Assembly: GCF_004366075.1 (NCBI RefSeq)
Contig: NZ_SODU01000005.1
Location: forward strand, 496,001 to 560,000
Length of the DNA: 64,000 bases
Direction: 5' to 3'
Source of the DNA: Kribbella pratensis
Lineage (GTDB): Bacteria > Actinomycetota > Actinomycetes > Propionibacteriales > Kribbellaceae
Made by a program: the position numbers and the translations under genes. Of the stretch, positions 1 through 8,215 are shown in pieces; position 1 is the stretch's first letter; every line of letters starts with the position of its first letter. The notes beneath the pieces are model-generated. The model saw only the letters and a list, made by a program, of their open reading frames with translations. It searched no databases and was not told where the DNA came from.

Positions 1-1410
1 CAGGGCGAGGTACGGGGTGGCGGGCAGTGGGATGCGGCTCGGGCCGGAGTACTCGGCCAGCGGGGTGATGGTCATCGCCCGCGTGTCGATCAGGTCGAAG
101 TGGAAGGGCGAACCGTCCGGCAGGTCCAGCTCGACAGCGGACGGCTGACGGTCGCCGAGGTAGTGCAGGACACAGCGGTCCGCGTCGACCTCACCGTCCG
201 ACTGCCGCGGCAGCCCCGCGAACACGGCCCGGAGGAAGTCGATCCGCTCCGGGCTCTCGCCGTACAGCCGGCCGCCGATCGAGATCCACGCGCGGGTCTC
301 CCGGTCGACGAACGACTCGCCGTGCCCGACGTATCCGCCGAGCGACATGCCCTGCCAGAACCGGTGCACCATCTCGTCCGCGGTCAGGTTCCCCCAGCGC
401 CGGCCGGCATTGCCCTCGTAACCGATCTCGTCGATCACGACCGGCTTCCGGCAGTCCCGCCAGGCAGCGACCTCGGCGCCGTCCCAGTGCTGCACGCTCT
501 GATGCGTGATCCACGGCTTGGTGAAGTCGTACGGCGTGAAGACCTCGTACATCTTGGTCCCGTTGTGGATCGACCGCAGTCGCTGGTACGGGTCGTACCG
601 CTGCACCAGCTGCAGCAGCCGGTCCCAGTCCGCGATCGTCTTCTCGTGGTTGAAGTCGTACTCGTTCGACAGCGACCACCAGACGTTCCGGTACGCCGCC
701 AGCCGCGCGACGACGTACCGCAGATAGGCCGCGTCCTGCGCCGGGGTCATCCGGTCGAAACCCCACACGCCGCGGTCGTACGGGTGGAACAGGATCAGGT
801 CCGCCTGGACGCCCAGCGCCAGCAGGTCCGCCACCCGCGCCTCGAACTCCCGGAAGAACACCGGGTCGTACCGGTCCACGTCGACCGAACCTGGTGTCGC
901 CCCGGCGAACGGCGTGCGCTCGGGTCGCATTCCGTCCGTGGGCAGCAGACACATCCGGACCTTGTCGAAAGGTGCTGAGCGCAACGACTCCAGCGTCAGT
1001 TCCTGGAGCTCTTTCGACTCGTACGTCCAGTGGTAACACGTCGTCCCGATGCAGTCGTACCGCGTGCCGTCGGCGTACGAGAAGTGGTGCCTGCCGAGGA
1101 CGTCGACCGGCCCGTGGTTCCCGGGCCCCGGCGGGGAGCACACGAAGCTCCCACGCCGGCCGTCGAGCTCGGGTGCGGAGCTCGACGTGATGTACGACCA
1201 CTCCCCCTCCCGGTCCGGCGAGAACCGCGCCCGGTACGTCCCGTCGCCGTCGTAGAAGCCGTCGACGGTCACCATCCGGTTCCGGAACTGGTACGTGACC
1301 TGGAACTCCACCTCGGCGAACGGATTGCCGCCGGACGGGCCGGTCAGGGTGAGCTCGTGCAGGCCCCACTTCTCCGGGGTGGTGGGGTGGGTAAATCCAA
1401 TGCCGCTCAT
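1..1410 (-). CDS. DUF5060/DUF4038-type glycoside hydrolase, 3' part missing (cut by the window edge)
   Basis: The frame opens at ATG 1410 and stays open to base 1, so about 470 N-terminal residues are visible and the C-terminus lies outside the window. The N-terminal ~100 residues look like the beta-sandwich DUF5060 domain (WGLHELTLTGPSGGNPF near the start). A TIM-barrel of the DUF4038/apiosidase-like type follows, with the signatures DGTRYDCIGTTCYHWT, WWSLSNEYDF (a likely acid/base Glu in NEYDF) and KPVVIDEIGYEGN (a likely nucleophile Glu in DEIGYE). No signal peptide is seen, so it probably acts in the cytoplasm on imported oligosaccharides. The start overlaps the upstream stop as ATGA, placing it last in the visible operon. 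The exact substrate is unknown; apiose-, rhamnose- or arabinose-containing pectic side chains fit the context. Confidence 0.85.
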   Translation of the reverse strand, partial: MSGIGFTHPTTPEKWGLHELTLTGPSGGNPFAEVEFQVTYQFRNRMVTVDGFYDGDGTYRARFSPDREGEWSYITSSSAPELDGRRGSFVCSPPGPGNHGPVDVLGRHHFSYADGTRYDCIGTTCYHWTYESKELQELTLESLRSAPFDKVRMCLLPTDGMRPERTPFAGATPGSVDVDRYDPVFFREFEARVADLLALGVQADLILFHPYDRGVWGFDRMTPAQDAAYLRYVVARLAAYRNVWWSLSNEYDFNHEKTIADWDRLLQLVQRYDPYQRLRSIHNGTKMYEVFTPYDFTKPWITHQSVQHWDGAEVAAWRDCRKPVVIDEIGYEGNAGRRWGNLTADEMVHRFWQGMSLGGYVGHGESFVDRETRAWISIGGRLYGESPERIDFLRAVFAGLPRQSDGEVDADRCVLHYLGDRQPSAVELDLPDGSPFHFDLIDTRAMTITPLAEYSGPSRIPLPATPYLAL

Positions 1411-2474
1411 GGCAATCGGTCTCCTGCCTGGATCCACTCGGGCGCCAGGATCACGTGCTTGATGGTCTTGCGCAGGTACGAGTACGCGACGTGCAACTGC
1501 CCGTCGCGGGTCTGCAGCAGCGTCGGGTACGAGTAGCCGAACTCGTTCTCCCGGTACTCCTCGTCCTGCACCTGCAGGTTCCGCCAGTACGGCCAGGTAG
1601 CGCCGTCGTCCTCGGACAGTGCCAGCGTGAGCGGGGTCCGCAGGGTCTTCCGGCGTACGCCGCCCTTGCCGTCGTCGACCCAGCGGAACTGGTCACGCTC
1701 GGCCGACGAGTCGTTGAACACCATGACGAGCCGGCCGTCGGACAGCCGCAGTACCTGGACCGCCGAGTTGTTGTTCGGCAGGGTGGTGCGCTCCGGCGAG
1801 GTCCAGGTCCGGCCGTTGTCCTTCGAGACCGACCGGTGGATGCGGTCGGCGGCACGGCTGCGGAAGTACCCGACGAGCTCGCCGGGCGACAGCTCGACGA
1901 CGCTCATCTGCACCTGCCCGATCGCGTCCGGCAAGTCCACCGCCGACCAGGTCTCGCCCTGGTCGGTGCTGAGTTGAAGAACGCTCCGCTCGGCGGTCTT
2001 GTCGCAGTCGTACGCCGGCAGCAACCAGTCACCGTTGCTCAATACAACAATCGGGTTCCGGATGAACGAACCGAGGTGATCGAACAGCACCTCGCTCCGC
2101 TCCCAGGTGAGCCCGCCGTCGTGTGACACCCGCCGGATCACGCGCGAGGTCGACTGGTCATGCGGCTCGTTGGAGGTGTGCAGCAACCAGACGTCATCGT
2201 CCGGAGTCACGAACAACAGTGGGTTCTGTTCGGAGCGGCGCGGATCCGACGAGAGCCGCTCGGGCGGCAGCCAGGTGTCCGTTCCGGCGGGGAGGCGGGA
2301 CAGGACGATGTTGGTGTCCGGCTCGCCCTCCCCCGGGCCGTTGAACCAGGCGCACAGCAGGTCGCCGTTCGCCGTCTCGACCAGCGTCGCGGCGTGGCTG
2401 TCGCCGGGATGGATGGTGGGCAGGAGGGCCGCACCCTCACGGATGCGGCCGTCGAACCTCGCGTCGTTCACCAT
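1407..2474 (-). CDS. sialidase-like (BNR/Asp-box) exo-glycosidase
   Basis: This 355-residue protein has four Asp-box motifs of the form S-x-D-x-G-x-T-W (SHDGGLTW, STDQGETW, SKDNGRTW, SEDDGATW), the hallmark of six-bladed sialidase-fold propellers. No signal peptide is visible. The start chosen is ATG 2474, which overlaps the upstream stop by 7 bp; the next codon is GTG (2471) and would give a 4-bp GTGA overlap, so either start is possible. Its downstream neighbour overlaps as ATGA, so it is translationally coupled on both sides inside the polysaccharide operon. True sialic acid hydrolysis is not implied: proteins of this fold in plant-biomass loci often act on other acidic or deoxy sugars. 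The fold is confident, the substrate is not. Confidence 0.85.
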   Translation of the reverse strand: MVNDARFDGRIREGAALLPTIHPGDSHAATLVETANGDLLCAWFNGPGEGEPDTNIVLSRLPAGTDTWLPPERLSSDPRRSEQNPLLFVTPDDDVWLLHTSNEPHDQSTSRVIRRVSHDGGLTWERSEVLFDHLGSFIRNPIVVLSNGDWLLPAYDCDKTAERSVLQLSTDQGETWSAVDLPDAIGQVQMSVVELSPGELVGYFRSRAADRIHRSVSKDNGRTWTSPERTTLPNNNSAVQVLRLSDGRLVMVFNDSSAERDQFRWVDDGKGGVRRKTLRTPLTLALSEDDGATWPYWRNLQVQDEEYRENEFGYSYPTLLQTRDGQLHVAYSYLRKTIKHVILAPEWIQAGDRLP

Positions 2475-4027
2475 GTGAGCCCGCGGGCGACCTGCGCCTT
2501 GATGTAGTCGGGGATGTCCTGCGTCTCGGTGACCAGCAGCGACGAGTCGACGTCCATACCGTCCTTGAGTACGTGCTGCCGGAACACCTTGTACAGCGGG
2601 ATGTCCCAGTACTCGGTGTTCTGGTAGTTCTTGATCACCGCGTTCTCGCCCCAGTACACGGCCGACGTGTCGATGGCCGCCAGCTCCGGGATCGCCGTAC
2701 CGAACGCGTTCACGACAGCGTCGGTCTTCAGCACTCCCTTCATGCCGTACGACGAGATGCGGGTCTGCATCTCCTCCGACACCAGGTACTTGACCACGTC
2801 GAGCGCCTGGGCCTGGTGCTGCGACTGCGGCGGGATGAAGGCCGCGCGGGTGTCCGGCTGGTAGATCGTGTTCGCGCCGCGGGACAGCACCGGCATCGAG
2901 GTGACGCCGATCTTCACGCTCTTCGCCCACTCGGCGAACTGGGCCGCGTCGTCCTCCTCGATGTAGTACGAGCTGAGCGCGTAGGCGTTCAGCTTCGACA
3001 GGTTGTTCACCGCCATCGCGAGGTGGCCGGGGAAGCTCATGTCGCCCTTGAAGAAGTCGTCCACCGTGGTGAAGTTGTTCCGCGGGATCATCAGGAACCG
3101 GTGCAGGTTGTTCGCGACCGACTTCCACTCCGCGCTCGTCAGGTTGACCTTGACGTCCTGCGGCGCCGGCTGCTCGCTCGAACCGGGCACGAACGGGTAG
3201 AGCCCGAGCTGGTTCATCGCGAGGTAGTTGTCCGGGTGCTGCATGTAGCCCTTGTAGTGGTGGATCCCGTCCTGCCGGGTGAGCTTGACGGCCAGCTTGT
3301 AGACGTCGTCGTACGTCGAGCCGACCGTCGGGTACTTCACGCCGAACTTGTCGAAGATCAGCTTGTTGTAGAACAGCAGGCTCTCGTCGATCCACAGCGG
3401 GACGCCGTACAGGCCGCCGTCGGAGCGGGACTTGATCTGCTCGACCGAGCCGACGTTCAGCTTGGTCAGGTCGATGCCGGCGCCCTGCACCAGCGACGTG
3501 ATGTCCTGGGTCCAGCCGAGCGGCTCGAGGTCCCGGTCGATCCGCAGCCGCGGGTCCTCCAGGATCAGGTCCGGCACCCGGCCGGCCTTCGCGATGTCCT
3601 CGTACCGGATCGGGTAGTCCCAGGTCGCGTACTTCAGCTTGATGTTCGGGAACTTCGCCCGGATCGCGTCGCCGAACACGGCATCGAAGTACCGGTGCGC
3701 CTCCCGGCCGTCGTCGTTGCCGCCGAGCTCGAACGGCTTGAAGTTGGCGGCGAACACGAACAGTTCGTCGTCGGCGACCGAGAACGGCACGTTGTACTTG
3801 TTCGGGATGTCGACGGTGCCGGCCGCCGACACCCCGGCCTGCGCGCCGGCCCGCGGGACCGCGGAGGTGGAACTGGTCGCGGCAGCCGGGCCGGCGGACA
3901 GCGCCGCACCGAAGGCGGCCAGACCGCCGATCGCGGCGCTGCCGCGCAGCAGTCCGCGGCGCGACAGGCCGGGAGCCGAAGCTTCGTTCTGCGGGCGATT
4001 GGCGGCTGCGTCGTGTGCTTCAGACAT
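2468..4027 (-). CDS. extracellular solute-binding protein, family 1 (sugar type), Tat-exported
   Basis: This 519-residue protein has an N-terminal twin-arginine signal (SRRGLLRG at about residues 24-31) followed by an Ala-rich hydrophobic stretch ending near AGPAAATSS. The mature part shows features of the MalE/UgpB-like periplasmic-binding fold (GVPLWIDESLLFYNK, the PDLILEDPRL region and a C-terminal VKYLVSEEMQTRISSYG helix). It lies 12 bp downstream of the oppF-like ATPase and overlaps the sialidase-like gene. Family-1 binding proteins normally pair with MalF/MalG permeases, but no such permeases are present here; the only transporter is of Opp/Dpp type with its own family-5 binding protein. 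It may deliver sugars to permeases encoded elsewhere, or act as a second receptor for this importer. Confidence 0.88.
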   Translation of the reverse strand: MSEAHDAAANRPQNEASAPGLSRRGLLRGSAAIGGLAAFGAALSAGPAAATSSTSAVPRAGAQAGVSAAGTVDIPNKYNVPFSVADDELFVFAANFKPFELGGNDDGREAHRYFDAVFGDAIRAKFPNIKLKYATWDYPIRYEDIAKAGRVPDLILEDPRLRIDRDLEPLGWTQDITSLVQGAGIDLTKLNVGSVEQIKSRSDGGLYGVPLWIDESLLFYNKLIFDKFGVKYPTVGSTYDDVYKLAVKLTRQDGIHHYKGYMQHPDNYLAMNQLGLYPFVPGSSEQPAPQDVKVNLTSAEWKSVANNLHRFLMIPRNNFTTVDDFFKGDMSFPGHLAMAVNNLSKLNAYALSSYYIEEDDAAQFAEWAKSVKIGVTSMPVLSRGANTIYQPDTRAAFIPPQSQHQAQALDVVKYLVSEEMQTRISSYGMKGVLKTDAVVNAFGTAIPELAAIDTSAVYWGENAVIKNYQNTEYWDIPLYKVFRQHVLKDGMDVDSSLLVTETQDIPDYIKAQVARGLTW

Positions 4028-4039
4028 GGTTGACCTTTC

Positions 4040-5056
4040 CTATGGGGCGGTGGTGGCCGTGAGGACACCCTTCAGGTCGAGCTGCTCGGCGAAGTGGCAC
4101 GCGACCTTGCGGCCATTTGCTCCCCCGATCTCGCGCAGCTGCGGGACTTCGGAGGCACACCGGGCTTCGGCGTACCCGCACCGGGGATGGAACGGGCAGC
4201 CGGCCGGCACCTTGGAGGGATCCGCGATCTCGCCGAGCAGCTTGATCCGCTCGCGTTGCCCGCGGGAGGCGGGATCGGGATCCGGTACGGCGCTGAGCAG
4301 CGCCTCGGTGTACGGGTGCAGGGGCTTGGAGTAGAGCTCCTCGGTCGACGCGCTCTCGACGAGCTTGCCGACGTACATCACCGCGACGTCGTCGGCGACA
4401 TGCTCGACGATGCCGAGGTCGTGGGAGACGAACAGATAGGTGAGGCCGGACTCCTCCTGCAGATCGCGCAGCAGGTTGAGGATCTGTGCCCGGACGGAGA
4501 CGTCGAGTGCGCTGACCGCCTCGTCGGCGACCACCAGCCGGGGGTTGGTGGCGAGGGCCCGTGCGATCACGACGCGCTGCCGCTCGCCGCCGCTGAACGC
4601 GTGCGGGTAGCGGTGCGCGTACTCCGCCCGCAGTCCGACGCGGCGCAGCAGCGAGGCGACCTTGTCGTCGATCTCGTCGCGTGAACCCGCGTCCTGGACC
4701 CGCAGCGGCTCGGCGATGATGTCGCGCAGCGTCTTGCGCGGGTCGAGCGAGGAGTGCGGGTCCTGGAAGATCAGCCTGACCTGCGCACGGTACGGCTTCA
4801 GCTGCTTCTCGCTCAGCGGCGCCAGGTCGACACCGTCGAACATGATGCTGCCCGAGGTCGGCTCGTACGCGCGAACGATGCAGCGGCCGAGCGTGGTCTT
4901 GCCGCAGCCCGACTCCCCCACCAGTCCGAGCGTCCGGCCGGCCTTGATCGACAGGTCGACACCGTCGACCGCCTTCACGAAGCCGCGGTTCCGCCCGAGA
5001 AACCCACCATGCAACGGAAAGTGCATGGTCAGACCCTTGGTCTCCAACAAGCTCAT
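4040..5056 (-). CDS. Opp/Dpp-type ABC transporter ATP-binding protein (second ATPase)
   Basis: This 338-residue ATPase has Walker A GESGCGKTT, the signature FSGGERQRV, Walker B RLVVADEAVSALD and the switch His in LFVSHDLG. It ends with an oligo_HPY extension containing the cysteine-rich GCPFHPRCGYAEARC. The start at ATG 5056 overlaps the stop of the oppD-like gene as ATGA. Together with the partner ATPase it would energise the OppB/OppC-type permeases. Plant-polymer loci of actinobacteria and thermophiles use this transporter class for oligosaccharides as well as peptides, and the flanking lyase and glycosidases favour an oligosaccharide. It acts at the cytoplasmic face of the membrane. Confidence 0.93.
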   Translation of the reverse strand: MSLLETKGLTMHFPLHGGFLGRNRGFVKAVDGVDLSIKAGRTLGLVGESGCGKTTLGRCIVRAYEPTSGSIMFDGVDLAPLSEKQLKPYRAQVRLIFQDPHSSLDPRKTLRDIIAEPLRVQDAGSRDEIDDKVASLLRRVGLRAEYAHRYPHAFSGGERQRVVIARALATNPRLVVADEAVSALDVSVRAQILNLLRDLQEESGLTYLFVSHDLGIVEHVADDVAVMYVGKLVESASTEELYSKPLHPYTEALLSAVPDPDPASRGQRERIKLLGEIADPSKVPAGCPFHPRCGYAEARCASEVPQLREIGGANGRKVACHFAEQLDLKGVLTATTAP

Positions 5057-6054
5057 CGGTCCGCCTCCTCGCCGTACAGCAGGCAGGCGACATCGATCTC
5101 GTCGCTCCGTACCCGGACAGGCACAGTCACGTCGCACTTTCCCGCCATGAACGAGTCGCACCGCGGGTGAAAGCGGCATCCGGTCGGACGCTCGTACGGC
5201 GGCGGCACGGTTCCCCGTACGGCGACCAACCGGTCCTGACCGCGCTGGCCCAGCCGCGGCACCGAGCGCACCAGCGCCTGCGTGTACGGGTGCTTGGGAT
5301 GACTCAGTACGGCGGATGCCGGCCCCTGCTCGACCACCTCGCCGAGGTACATCACCGCGACCTCGTCGGCGACCTGCGCGGCGACCCCGAGGTCGTGGGT
5401 GATCAGCATGATCGCCATCCCGAACTCCTGCTGGAGATCCTGCAGCAGGTCGAGGATCTGCGCCTGCGTGGTGACGTCGAGCGCGGTCGTCGGCTCGTCC
5501 GCGATCAGCAGCCGCGGGCGGCAGGACAACGCCATCGCGATCATGGCGCGTTGCCGCATGCCACCACTGAGCTGGAACGGGTACGAGTCGACACGGCGCT
5601 TCGGGTCCGGGATACCGACCCGGTCGAGCATCTCGATCGCGCGGTCGCGGGCTTCCTGTTTGCCGACGTTCTCGTGCAACCGGACAGCTTCGATGATCTG
5701 GTCGCCGATCGTGTGCACCAGACTCAGCGACGCCATCGGCTCCTGGAACACCATCGCGATATCGGCCCACCGGACCTGCCGCAGCCGCTTGTCCTTCGCG
5801 GCCAGCAGGTCGAGCGGCTTCGTGTCCGGCGCGTCGTCGTACAGCAGGATCTCGCCGCCGACAATCCGGGCCGGCTTCTCCACCAGCCGCAGGATCGACC
5901 GCGCGGTGACGCTCTTGCCGCAGCCGGACTCACCGACCACGGCCAGCGTGCGGCCACGAGGTACGGACAGGCTGACACCGTCGACGGCCTTCACGACACC
6001 GTCACCGAGCTCGAAATGGGTCCTGAGCTCGCGAACTTCCAACAACGGCTGCAT
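5053..6054 (-). CDS. Opp/Dpp-type ABC transporter ATP-binding protein (first ATPase)
   Basis: This 333-residue ATPase has Walker A GESGCGKSV, signature LSGGMRQRA, Walker B RLLIADEPTTALD, the switch His in LITHDLG, and an oligo_HPY C-terminus with GCRFHPRCDSFMAGKC. These C-terminal cysteines are typical of OppD/DppD-like subunits. It lies 13 bp downstream of the oppC-like permease and overlaps the next ATPase by four bases, so the two are likely made in equal amounts as a heterodimer. Its function is ATP-driven import of the ligand captured by the adjacent lipoprotein receptor. Assignment to sugars rather than peptides is inferred from context only. Confidence 0.93.
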   Translation of the reverse strand: MQPLLEVRELRTHFELGDGVVKAVDGVSLSVPRGRTLAVVGESGCGKSVTARSILRLVEKPARIVGGEILLYDDAPDTKPLDLLAAKDKRLRQVRWADIAMVFQEPMASLSLVHTIGDQIIEAVRLHENVGKQEARDRAIEMLDRVGIPDPKRRVDSYPFQLSGGMRQRAMIAMALSCRPRLLIADEPTTALDVTTQAQILDLLQDLQQEFGMAIMLITHDLGVAAQVADEVAVMYLGEVVEQGPASAVLSHPKHPYTQALVRSVPRLGQRGQDRLVAVRGTVPPPYERPTGCRFHPRCDSFMAGKCDVTVPVRVRSDEIDVACLLYGEEADR

Positions 6055-6067
6055 GGGAAGGCGCCTC

Positions 6068-7210
6068 CTACTTGTAGGGATCCGCGGCGTCGCGGAGACC
6101 GTCGCCGACGAAGTTCATGGCGAGTACGACGACCACGACCGCGAGGCCCGGGGTGAGCAGCCACGGGGCGGTGGCGACCGCGCGGATGTTCTGCGCGCCC
6201 TCGAGCAGCACACCCCAACTGACCGCGGGCGGCTGCAGACCGAGGCCCAGGAACGACAGGCTGGTCTCGGCGAGGATCATCCGCGGCACCGCCATCGAGA
6301 TCGAGGCGATGATGTGGCTGGCGAACGACGGCACCATGTGGCCGAAGATGATCCCGGTCCGCCCGACACCGTCGAGCCGGGCCGCCATCACGAAGTCCTC
6401 CTCGCGCAGGCTGAGGAACCGACCGCGGACGTCCCGCGCCAGTCCGGTCCAGCCGATCAGCGACAGGATCACGGTGATCGCGAAGTACCTCGTCAACGGA
6501 CCCCAGCTGCCGGGCAGTGCCGCCGACAGTGCCATCCACAGCGGCAATGTCGGGACCGACATGATGAACTCGATGATCCGCTGGATGATGTTGTCGACCC
6601 GGCCGCCCACGTAGCCGGAGATGCCGCCGATCAGCATGCCGAGCAGGAAGCTCGCGAACACGCCGACGAGACCGATCGACAACGACACCCGGGCGCCGTG
6701 GATCAGCCGGGACAGCAGGTCCCGGCCGGACTGGTCGGAGCCGACCAGGAAGAACGCCTCACCGGCCTTCGTCGGGCCGATCAGGTGGATGTTCGACTTG
6801 ATCGGGCCCAGGATCGAGTACTCGTCGCCGCGCACGAACCACCCGACGTCGACGATCTTCGACTTGTCGACGGTGAAGGTCTGCTCGAACGTCTCCTGGT
6901 TGCGCGTCGACGAGTACCCGTACACGAACATCCCGTGCTCGGCCGAGACGTGCACTCGCTGCGGCGGGGCATACGGCAGCGCGGTGTGCGCGGTGTCGGC
7001 GCTGGACGGCGCGAAGAAGCCGGCGAAGATCGCCATGAAGTAGATCGGGATCAGCACGATCAACCCGATCAGCGCCAGCCGGTGCCGCCGGAACTGCCGC
7101 CACATCAGCCGCCACTGCGGCAGCGCGCCGTGGTCGCGCAGGCTCTTCACGACCTCCTGCGGGGTCTCGTGCTGAGTGTCGGGGGCGATCGCCTCGGTCT
7201 GCTGGACCAT
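6068..7210 (-). CDS. Opp/Dpp-type ABC transporter permease (OppC-like)
   Basis: This 380-residue membrane protein has an N-terminal transmembrane helix (LALIGLIVLIPIYFMAIFAGF), a long extracytoplasmic stretch of roughly 100 residues, then a BPD_transp_1 core with five further helices. The EAA-type coupling motif is seen in REEDFVMAARLDGVGRTGIIFGH. It ends with the typical NFVGDGLRDAADPYK. The extended outer loop is larger than in classical peptide OppC proteins and matches variants seen beside carbohydrate-active enzymes. It starts 6 bp after the oppB-like stop. It forms the membrane pore with the OppB-like partner. Confidence 0.93.
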   Translation of the reverse strand: MVQQTEAIAPDTQHETPQEVVKSLRDHGALPQWRLMWRQFRRHRLALIGLIVLIPIYFMAIFAGFFAPSSADTAHTALPYAPPQRVHVSAEHGMFVYGYSSTRNQETFEQTFTVDKSKIVDVGWFVRGDEYSILGPIKSNIHLIGPTKAGEAFFLVGSDQSGRDLLSRLIHGARVSLSIGLVGVFASFLLGMLIGGISGYVGGRVDNIIQRIIEFIMSVPTLPLWMALSAALPGSWGPLTRYFAITVILSLIGWTGLARDVRGRFLSLREEDFVMAARLDGVGRTGIIFGHMVPSFASHIIASISMAVPRMILAETSLSFLGLGLQPPAVSWGVLLEGAQNIRAVATAPWLLTPGLAVVVVVLAMNFVGDGLRDAADPYK

Positions 7211-7216
7211 TCAGAT

Positions 7217-8215
7217 CTATCCCTTCTGGAACCGGGTGCGGATCCGCGGATCCCACCAGGCCAGTGCGAGGTCGCTGAGCATCGTGCCGATCACCGTCAG
7301 CGTGCTGAGAATCAGCACGAAACTGCCGACCAGGTACATGTCCTGGCTCTTCACCGCGCCGAGCAGCAGCGGGCCGCTGGTCGGCAGGCTCATCACGACC
7401 GACACGATGGTCTCGCCGCTGATCAGGCCGGGCAGCAGCCAGCCGACCGTGCTGAAGAACGGGCTGAGCGACATCCGGACCGGGTACTTGAGCAGCAGCT
7501 TCCACTCCGGCAGGCCCTTCGCACGGGCGGTCGCGACGTACGGCTTGTGCAGCTCGTCGAGCAGGTTGGCCCGGGTGATCCTGATCAGTCCCGCCGTACC
7601 GGCGACCCCGACCACCACGATCGGGACCCATAGATGGGAGATCAGGTCGAGCAGCTTGCCCAGGTTCCAGGCCGCGTCCGCGTACTCGGGTGAGAACAGT
7701 CCGCCGACGCTCTGGCCGAAGTACCGGAAGCCGATGTACATCATCACCAGCGCGAGCATGAACTCCGGGACGGCCATCCCGATGAAGCCGAGGAAGGACG
7801 CCAGGTAGTCGCCGCCCGAGTACTGCCGCAGCGCGCTGTAGATGCCGATCGGGAACGCGATCGCCCAGACGAACAGCAGACTCGCGATCGACAGCACCAT
7901 CGAGAGCAGTACCCGGTTGCCGATCAGGCTGGCGACCGACTGGTTCCAGGCGAACGACTGCCCGAGGTCACCGTGCAGCACCACTCCCTTGATCCAGGTG
8001 AGGTACTGCACGATGAACGGCTTGTCGAGCCCGTAGTGCCGCTTCAGCTCGGCGATCTGCGAGTCCGGGATGTCCTGGCCGCGGGCCTCCGCGTTCGCGA
8101 TCACCGTGGTGGTGTAGTCGCCCGGCGGCAGTTTGATGACCACGAAGGTGACGAACGAGATCGCCGCCAGCGTGATGACCATCCAGACCAGCCGCCGGGC
8201 CACGAACCGCAGCAT
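7217..8215 (-). CDS. Opp/Dpp-type ABC transporter permease (OppB-like)
   Basis: This 332-residue protein begins with an RLVWMVITLAAISFVTFVVIKL membrane helix typical of OppB. It has a cytoplasmic EAA loop (DELHKPYVATARAKGLPEWK) and ends with DLALAWWDPRIRTRF, the usual OppB/DppB tail. About six membrane helices are visible. Its start ATG shares one base with the stop of the upstream receptor gene (TAATG), indicating translational coupling. It pairs with the OppC-like subunit to form the translocation channel. Confidence 0.93.
   Translation of the reverse strand: MLRFVARRLVWMVITLAAISFVTFVVIKLPPGDYTTTVIANAEARGQDIPDSQIAELKRHYGLDKPFIVQYLTWIKGVVLHGDLGQSFAWNQSVASLIGNRVLLSMVLSIASLLFVWAIAFPIGIYSALRQYSGGDYLASFLGFIGMAVPEFMLALVMMYIGFRYFGQSVGGLFSPEYADAAWNLGKLLDLISHLWVPIVVVGVAGTAGLIRITRANLLDELHKPYVATARAKGLPEWKLLLKYPVRMSLSPFFSTVGWLLPGLISGETIVSVVMSLPTSGPLLLGAVKSQDMYLVGSFVLILSTLTVIGTMLSDLALAWWDPRIRTRFQKG

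Noticed and set aside
5399..7633. Very long plus-strand open frame opposite the permease and ATPase genes
   Set aside because: It is antisense to clear ABC-transporter genes, its translation is Arg/Asp/His-rich with no domain, and long antisense frames are expected at this GC content.
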